The translations under genes were made by a program, and so were the position numbers. Positions 58,051 through 64,000 of a DNA stretch of 64,000 nt are shown here, piece after piece (position 1 is the stretch's first letter; each line of letters opens with the position of its first letter). The DNA is from Utricularia gibba. Taxonomy: Eukaryota > Streptophyta > Magnoliopsida > Lamiales > Lentibulariaceae. A model generated the notes under the pieces. The model did not search any database, was not told where the DNA came from, and saw only the letters and a program-made list of their open reading frames with translations. Where the stretch lies: assembly GCA_002189035.1 (NCBI GenBank), contig NEEC01000010.1, positions 1-64,000 on the forward strand, read 5' to 3'.

Positions 58051-58795
58051 TGTTGGTGTATGTGTTCTAAAGACAATCAACTCATTAGCAAATCTTATCT
58101 TTTGTTGTTTACCTTGAATTGTGATCAAGTTTACATCATTGATAAAATCCTCTACTTGATCTTGGTGTTATAGAAATTATGATGAGATCATAATGTGAGA
58201 TTCTTCAAACATTTATATTTAAGTTAAAAACTCTCTGGCTAGAGTGTTTGTGAAATGAGGATATCATAAATACGGATAAGCTGGCACACATTGAGTTCCC
58301 TAAACAGTTTAGGCAATAGTTCTCACAATTGATGTAATGCGATTACTAGAACCTATGTGTGGGTGTCGATTAGAGAATCGATTCACTGGATGACTCATGT
58401 TCGAGATGCTACTATGGGAAGCTAACCAAGTTTCAGTAGCAAGATTTCAAATATGACAGCCGTGCAAGTAAGCTTAGACTTGAGGTCAACAAAGTTATCT
58501 TGATCTTAAGCTCACATTTTTGCTCATTTCTAATGGGAGTCTAACCATGGCTTGCCTAGTATGGATGAGTAGGGATGTGACTCCTTAAGGTTTGAGATAG
58601 TTGATTGATCAATAAAGTATTCATCACTCATGTTAGCGATGAGATCATATCTCACGTAATTGCATCAAAGCCTAACAGTAAGTCCTAGGCTCAGGGTAAT
58701 GACACTCGAATTGTTTGAGTAGGTCATTGAGTGTTAGTGCTTGAATGCAATTATAAGTTCGATACATTAGAAAGACATACACCCATGTTCTGCTC
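58051..58795 (+). mobile_element. Copia LTR, 5' part
   Basis: It starts TGTTGGTGTATGTGTTCTAA, the true LTR start (compare the reversed ends at 34,064 and 43,904). It runs through GATTAGAGAATCGATTCACT and TTCGATACATTAGAAAGACA, and stops at about 58,795. The 3' part is missing. Confidence 0.85.
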
Positions 58796-58948
58796 CTGCC
58801 TAGGCCTGGGTGAAAATCAAAGAAATGTGGAACATTCTCGTCACTCTTATTTCAGAAATAACATGTATAGCCAAGTGAATTCTATTGGAGGAAGCTCAAT
58901 GCCATATGGAAAGCTGAACAAAAATTTTGAGAATGTGAATGAGATGGA
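58796..58948 (+). other. Unrecognised sequence, diverged copy of 57,930-58,050
   Basis: The frame NVEHSRHSYFRNNMYSQVNS resembles YSQHSYSRKNVYSLNF on the other side of the copia LTR part. No function was recognised. Confidence 0.3.
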
Positions 58949-60337
58949 TGATAAATGAAAATTCCTAATATCGTTGCAATAAAAATAGAAATCCGTATCA
59001 AATAAATTTACAAGCCCGAATCTACACAAAATACAAATTTAAAAAACTTGTATAGTGGATGTCGGGGTCGATCACGAAGAGCTTATGTTTGCTAAGTGTT
59101 TTAGTAAATGCATGATTCGAAATAACAGTAGATCTTAGTCTAAGCTAGGACTAGTAGTGGCAAGTAAGTTCAGTAAATGGAACCAGGTTTCAATGCGAAA
59201 GCTAATGAGTACTGGTTTCAACTCAGAATAACACGAAGATGCCTTAAGGGTCTGCAGGTGGTGCTATGCTAAGGTACCTAATTTAATTTACCATATTCCT
59301 ACACTCACAACTTCAAATAACCAAAGTCTACCAAGGTCATTCATCATATTTTCGGCTAAGGTAGTCCCAAATATCATAACCAATATTTCAATTAGGTATA
59401 CCTGCATACAAAGCATATAGAACTAGATCTATCCGGTTCTACTGGTTCTACCCCAAATCAAGCATCTAAGTTGATTTGTTGGTTTGCCTCTAAATCAAGC
59501 ATCTAAGTTGTGAAGCTACTTATTCCCCTCCTTAGTCTACCATGGATTGATGGAAATAAGAGCTAAGGAACAAACATAAATTTTATTATTAACCCTAAGC
59601 ACACACCACCATACTTTACCTTAAGACATCCCTAAGGCTTTAGCTACTCATATTTTGAAAGTAAAACACAATTTCATTCAGATAAGCTGGCGAAAATAAT
59701 AGGAACATTGTAAGCAAGTCAAATACAGAAACTCGAAATGTTCAGAAAATGAAAGGAAATAAAGATTGTTCTGTCGCCCGATTGCTATTGTTCACGACCC
59801 AGAACAGTAGCGCAAGACTGGGCTCTAGAGCTGCTCTTGACGATGAAGGCCTTCTTCCCCTCTTCTGGTTGGTGTTTTTTGCATTGGGGAAGAAGCCCCC
59901 TTGCATGCGTTCTCTCTCTTCCCTTGCTCTCGTTGCTGTTCTCTGCTGTCATTGCACTCTCTCTCCTTTTCGAAATGAAATATCTCCTCTCCTTCACTCC
60001 ATTGCACTGTTCCTGACACCAACACTGTTCTCGGTCTCAACTTGCAGGCTGCAGGTGGCATAATAGTGCTCTTTGTCCTTCTTAGGCTGCTGGGCCCTTT
60101 CATACTTGTCCCACACGTTTTTGAGTCTGATTTTCTGTTGATCTTCCTGCTGAACTCAGTCAAACATTAGCACAAAGATGGTGGACTAAATCAAAGGATT
60201 TAGTCCACTTTTCAACATAATCACATAAAATTAATATAAACACTGCATAAACATGAAAAACTACATTTACCTAGCCTAAACCACAATAAAATATATCTAT
60301 TTTGTATTATAAAATTCAGACAAAATGTGTGTCATCA
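58949..60337 (-). mobile_element. LTR, family B, diverged subfamily
   Basis: It starts TGATAAATGAAAATTCCTAA and shares the GTCGATCACGAAGAGCT-like block near 59,067 and the GGATTTAGTCC block near 60,195. It probably ends CAAAATGTGTGTCATCA at 60,337. The flanks ATGGA and CACTA do not match, so no target duplication is visible. The open frame 59,749-60,063 inside it has no domain. Confidence 0.68.
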
Positions 60338-60739
60338 CACTATGCTACAACGAAACAAGATTTGTCCCCAAGTCCTAGCTAAGACTAATAGGAAACTAAC
60401 TTCATTAGCGCCAATGGTAAACATAAACAACTTTGATAAAATTCGGATGACTCCGTACCAACAAAAGATTCATTTGTACGCTTGAAAAAGAACCCAATCA
60501 TTCTACTCCAGATAGGTGCATGAGTTGTAGGAGTGCTGGTGTGCATGTCATGTTATCATTCAATTGTGCATGAATGAATTTCTCTTGGAGAGTGTTTTCG
60601 AAGATTACTTCCTCAAGTTGATTCGTTCAAAAACCACTTAGGACTATGGTTGCCAACTCTTTTCTTTCTCTCTTTTTTTTTTCTATTTTTTTCGATAGTG
60701 AAGGGCAGCTTGTTCTGGATTGATCCCGGTATGATTGAT
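60338..60739. other. No gene seen
   Basis: Single-copy-looking DNA with a T-rich run near 60,665. No recognisable feature. Confidence 0.5.
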
Positions 60740-61602
60740 CAATAAAGGATTCATCAGTCATATTAGCTATGAGATCTTATCTCAGTAATTGCATCAAAGC
60801 CTAACAGTAAGTTTTGGCCCTAGGATAATTACACTCAAAGAGTTTGAATGGTTCATTGAGTATGATGAAAACTATTCATTACATGGTGGTTGGTCATAAA
60901 AAGGCTCAATCAGTTCACTTGATTATTTTTACATCCTAGGGATCATGATATGTTGTTAGACATCACTCATGATCGATAATGATAGATTTAATTAATTAAG
61001 AGTTAATTAATAAATTCATTATTACGGCTTTGATTGAAGAAGCCTATAGGGTCATACATAATATTGAAGTCACTCATTGATATAAAATAGAATGACACAA
61101 TTACATGAGATGTAATTGGTAAAGTGGATAAATTAAATTGAAAGTTATATTTGAGATTAATATTGATTAAATTCAAAATAAAAGATTTGATATAGAGAAA
61201 ATTTGGAGCATATATATCTCCACGAGATAAGATCTTTCCGGAGATTTGATTAGATATGTTATCAAATATCTATATAATGTAATAAGAAAGATTTGATCCG
61301 TAGAGATTTTCATATCTTCATTCTCTCTGAGATTTATATACAATGGGCGACTTTCTCTAGCACTTGAGGAGATCGACCATCATTTTGTGGCCTTAAGAAG
61401 GTTATCAATGGAGTGCTTCACTTGTGAATACCATAGAAGCCATCTATTATTGGTGGTGGTGAACAACGAAATCTACTGAAAGGTATTGTCAATATCTTAG
61501 AATTTGATGTATACTGTATTCCAAGATTTGCGTTTGGGGTTTCTAAAAAATTTTTGAATTCAGCTGCTTTTCTGACATGTGATGTCTACAAGAAACTTAA
61601 CA
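60740..61602 (+). mobile_element. Copia LTR, 3' part
   Basis: It begins near GATTGATCAATAAAGGATTC and runs through GCCTAACAGTAAGT, TAATTAATTAAGAGTTAATT and GAATGACACAATTACATGAG to GATGTCTACAAGAAACTTAACA. It overlaps the 58,051 copy by only ~170 bp, so the two are separate truncated copies. No primer site follows. Confidence 0.85.
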
Positions 61603-61735
61603 CCCTCTCGTGCTCTTAACAAATGTGAGATATCGTAACCAGGCCCGTAACCTTACATTCTTCCGCTCGTAAACACTTATCGTCCTCACTAAGTGTCACC
61701 TCATCCCACTATTGGTACAATCTCATGTTTGGATT

Positions 61736-61795
61736 TGATACCAAATGTTACAAACCGCCCTTGCCTTCCACGATATTATCTACTTGAGAACCTGA
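61736..61795 (-). mobile_element. TRIM LTR end (copy 4) with primer-binding site
   Basis: TGTTACAAACCGCCCTTGCC and CCACGATATTATCTACTT (61,746-61,793) match the other TRIM LTRs. Two bases to the left, TGATACCA (61,736-61,743) is the reverse of TGGTATCA, the tRNA-iMet primer site. This fixes the minus orientation of the family here. The rest of the LTR is cut at about 61,794. Confidence 0.68.
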
Positions 61796-62004
61796 GATCT
61801 GATAAGGATGATATCTATACAACTAAGAATGAGAGGACACTAGAGGTTCATGATCTAGAGAGGGATCAACATGATGCACATGTGACTCTACATGATAGAG
61901 TTACATGTCTTACAAAGGAAAATGAAGAGCATCGCTACAAGCTAGAGTGGTATGCAACTCATTGGGCCTTCATTGAACTATTATTCAGTGACATCGAGCC
62001 ATAA
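61796..62004 (+). pseudogene. Short coiled-coil-like coding fragment, unrecognised
   Basis: The frame from about 61,790 to the stop at 62,002-62,004 reads ENLRSDKDDIYTTKNERTLE, then TCLTKENEEHRYKLEWYA. It is charged and could be coiled coil. It starts inside the TRIM junction, so the true 5' end is lost. I do not recognise the family. Confidence 0.3.
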
Positions 62005-62481
62005 TGGAAGCTAATTATCTTGGATGTAAATGATGTGTTCATAGGCATCATGTAAGGGTCTCGACCATCAAGCTCAAGAATCTCTTGGAAAAAAATCATA
62101 TATAGCCAATCAAGTATTCCATTGACCATATTTCTATCTTTTATATGCATTTGTGTATTAACACTTTATAAGAAGTGTTCGCTTTTTTCATTTAATGTAT
62201 ATAGTGTATCTACATCCATATGACCATGAGTTTATTAGATAGTGCTTGGATAACTTTGATGTAGGTATTTGGCCATCTCGTAGTGGATGACATTTTCACA
62301 TCATCTTTTTTCTCATTTAGAATTGCCAAAATGCTTGATGTATGATGTCCTTTGTAGGAATCAATTAGAAGCAATCAATCAATGGGTCTTTCAACCATCA
62401 TTATTCGACACACTAATTTTTGTATGGGACCAATCAATGACTATGGAAACAAGTGCATAGGTTCACACCAATCCTATCATC
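62005..62481. other. No gene seen
   Basis: AT-rich DNA between two unrecognised reading frames. Confidence 0.4.
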
Positions 62482-62867
62482 ATGGTTTATTTGAAGGAAT
62501 TGAGTCACTTATGGTTTGTAAACAATGGGTTGAATACAAGATACAATTATCACAATACCTTCTTGATTGATGACTTACCTCAGAAGTTAATTGGAAATCC
62601 AATAAGTTATTTTTGCTATTCGAAACTAGCATGTGTCATGTTATATATGAAAACTTACCCTACATTTTTCAGGAAAACAATGCTATTTTTCCAGTCTTTT
62701 ATGTGCATACTAATAGGAAGGATGTATCACTAAATAATTGTGACAAGATAGGAATTTTTCTTGAAGGATTGCTTCATGGTAAAGATGTTTCGAGCTTTGT
62801 CAATAACTTCCCATATGTGACGGGCATCCTTTTGCGGGATTGTTATGCATTCCTTGCAAATGATTAA
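62482..62867 (+). pseudogene. Unrecognised coding fragment with one frame change
   Basis: Two overlapping frames look like one broken protein. The first (from 62,482; DDLPQKLIGNPISYF) gives way near 62,613 to the second (ENLPYIFQENNAIFPVFYVH, then GIFLEGLLHGKDVSSFVNNF, stop at 62,865-62,867). The amino-acid texture looks real, but I cannot name a family. It could be a transposon or an old host gene. Confidence 0.35.
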
Positions 62868-62984
62868 AACCTAGTTGATGTTGTTGTGAACAATTATACA
62901 GTAGTTCATGGTTGTTTAGTTTATAGTTTATTAAGATTATTATTGTTTAGAACAAATAAAAACTCAATTTAAAATATTTCAAAT

Positions 62985-63270
62985 GATTAAATGATGTATA
63001 ATATAAATTTAAAATAAAAATATGTATTCGATCTAAATACAATAAATTTAGAATTAAAAAATATACAATCTATTTAAATGACAACTAAAGATCAATTGAT
63101 AATACAAATTTAAAATTAAAAAATATTTACTCAATACAAATAACACGTAAAGATTATTGTTAATATAATTTAAAATTTAAAAAATATGTGCTCGATCCAA
63201 ATAACACATAAGTATCGATTGATAATAGAAACTTATAATAAAAAAATATACATTCAATCCAAATAGTAGA
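62985..63270. repeat. AT-rich minisatellite, ~61-bp unit, four to five copies
   Basis: Variants of CAAATTTAAAATTAAAAAATAT followed by a CTCAATAC/CTCGATCC block and AAATAACAC recur near 63,036, 63,077, 63,138, 63,199 and 63,261. They are strongly diverged. Confidence 0.65.
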
Positions 63271-64000
63271 GAGGATTTTTCAGACTCTTATCATGGCTAT
63301 GAAAGGCACTTGGGACCATTTCTATACATTCATAACTGCCATGAAGGGGGTCTAGAAATGGTCATGGAAAAGAGATAATGTTTATCAAGCAACGTCAACA
63401 TCTTATGTGGGTGCTTGAGATACACAAATGTTTTTCCAAACTCTTGTAACAATTGCTAAGGGCTCATGGAACCACTTCTAAACCCATAGCACATGTTAAA
63501 GGTGTCTACAAACATTTCTAAAAGATATAGAATCTTTTCCGATCACCCCCAAAGTTATTGTGGGTGCCTAGAAGCACAACTAAATAAATTATCATTTATT
63601 TTCGGTTATTGAATATTCATTCAATGCCCAATAGATAAGGGATAAACAAAAGGCTTCAGATGGTGAGCGTCATGGTTTATAGAGGATTAGGGTCACTCAA
63701 TAGAGTTCATTAGGGATGTGTCCATAGTTGCTACATTGTTTGGCTCTCTTTCTATCTCTACCTTTACTTTCATGCTATCTTTTGGAAGAACCCTTTTTCC
63801 AAAATGAGGGAACATATCCCCATGCCAAAGATGTGGTCATAAAAGCACAGCAAAAAAAGAGGAAGTCTTATTTTATCACTTAACTTTATTTAACTATAGA
63901 TTTTTTTGGCGAAGGAGAACATCCACAAGAAGAAAAAAATCACCTCTTGTTCTTGGTACTTTATGGGAATATGTTCATAATGAATTATCTTCTCCTGATG
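63271..64000. other. No gene seen
   Basis: Mixed DNA with weak internal similarity (CTTGGGACCATTTCTA near 63,310 and TCATGGAACCACTTCTA near 63,464). No coding region or known element. Confidence 0.45.

Noticed and set aside
59749-60063. 104-codon open frame
   Set aside because: It lies within a family B LTR and resembles no protein. The overlapping minus-strand frames are similar.
58051-61602. One copia element with two LTRs (58,051 and 60,740)
   Set aside because: The two parts overlap by ~170 bp, lack opposite ends, have no primer site or polypurine tract, and have unrelated sequence plus a family B LTR between them. Two separate truncated copies fit better.

Overview
The window is nuclear DNA of a flowering plant. 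The evidence is a 12-exon plant-type methionine-salvage gene (DEP1), an intronless secreted STIG1-family gene, and dense layers of Ty1/copia, Ty3/gypsy (Athila and Tat types), MULE, hAT and TRIM elements. Host genes are sparse: only two well-supported ones lie in 64 kb. The species cannot be fixed from the sequence alone.

Layout. (1) Positions 1-10,241 are a head-to-tail array of a ~2.09-kb, CpG-rich repeat unit: four full units, then a fifth cut short. The array runs off the left edge. (2) At about 10,238 it is fused to the middle of a Ty1/copia LTR. A tRNA-iMet primer-binding site, a leader with a tripled hairpin, a broken gag and an inverted pol block follow, making a fold-back structure (10,238-14,205). 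(3) Positions 14,206-19,472 hold a TRIM LTR, a copia LTR fragment, an Athila gag relic and AT-rich DNA without genes. (4) DEP1 occupies 19,473-22,257 on the + strand. It is intact in structure but lacks one base in exon 5. (5) Positions 22,258-28,860 hold an Athila-type LTR, a TRIM LTR, and a BED-finger hAT relic split by a solo LTR. (6) Positions 28,857-48,413 are one nested stack. An Athila relic on + was entered by a Kaonashi-like MULE carrying an Ulp1-type peptidase domain (30,983-38,216, 9-bp target duplication). The MULE was itself entered by an Athila 5' end and a copia solo LTR. Further right, Athila RT/RNase H is fused to a Tat-type integrase that holds two more solo LTRs. A Tat-type 3' region with tandem repeats and an antisense coiled-coil gene closes the stack. 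(7) Positions 48,414-51,425 are AT-rich with several short palindromes. (8) The STIG1-like gene (51,426-53,423) encodes a secreted 665-residue protein with 21 tandem six-cysteine modules. (9) Positions 53,424-64,000 hold solo and partial LTRs of the same families, a TRIM LTR with its primer site, unrecognised reading frames and an AT-rich minisatellite.

The two host genes are unrelated in function. DEP1 catalyses two steps of the Yang (methionine salvage) cycle in the cytosol. The STIG1-like protein should be an apoplastic cysteine-rich protein. Its 21-fold module expansion, with an inner set of alternating A/B modules, is the most unusual gene in the window. The next most notable items are the CpG-rich macrosatellite and the Ulp1-bearing MULE whose terminal inverted repeats are each built from seven ~30-bp units. 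Most LTR copies are solo or truncated, so unequal recombination and deletion have been active here.
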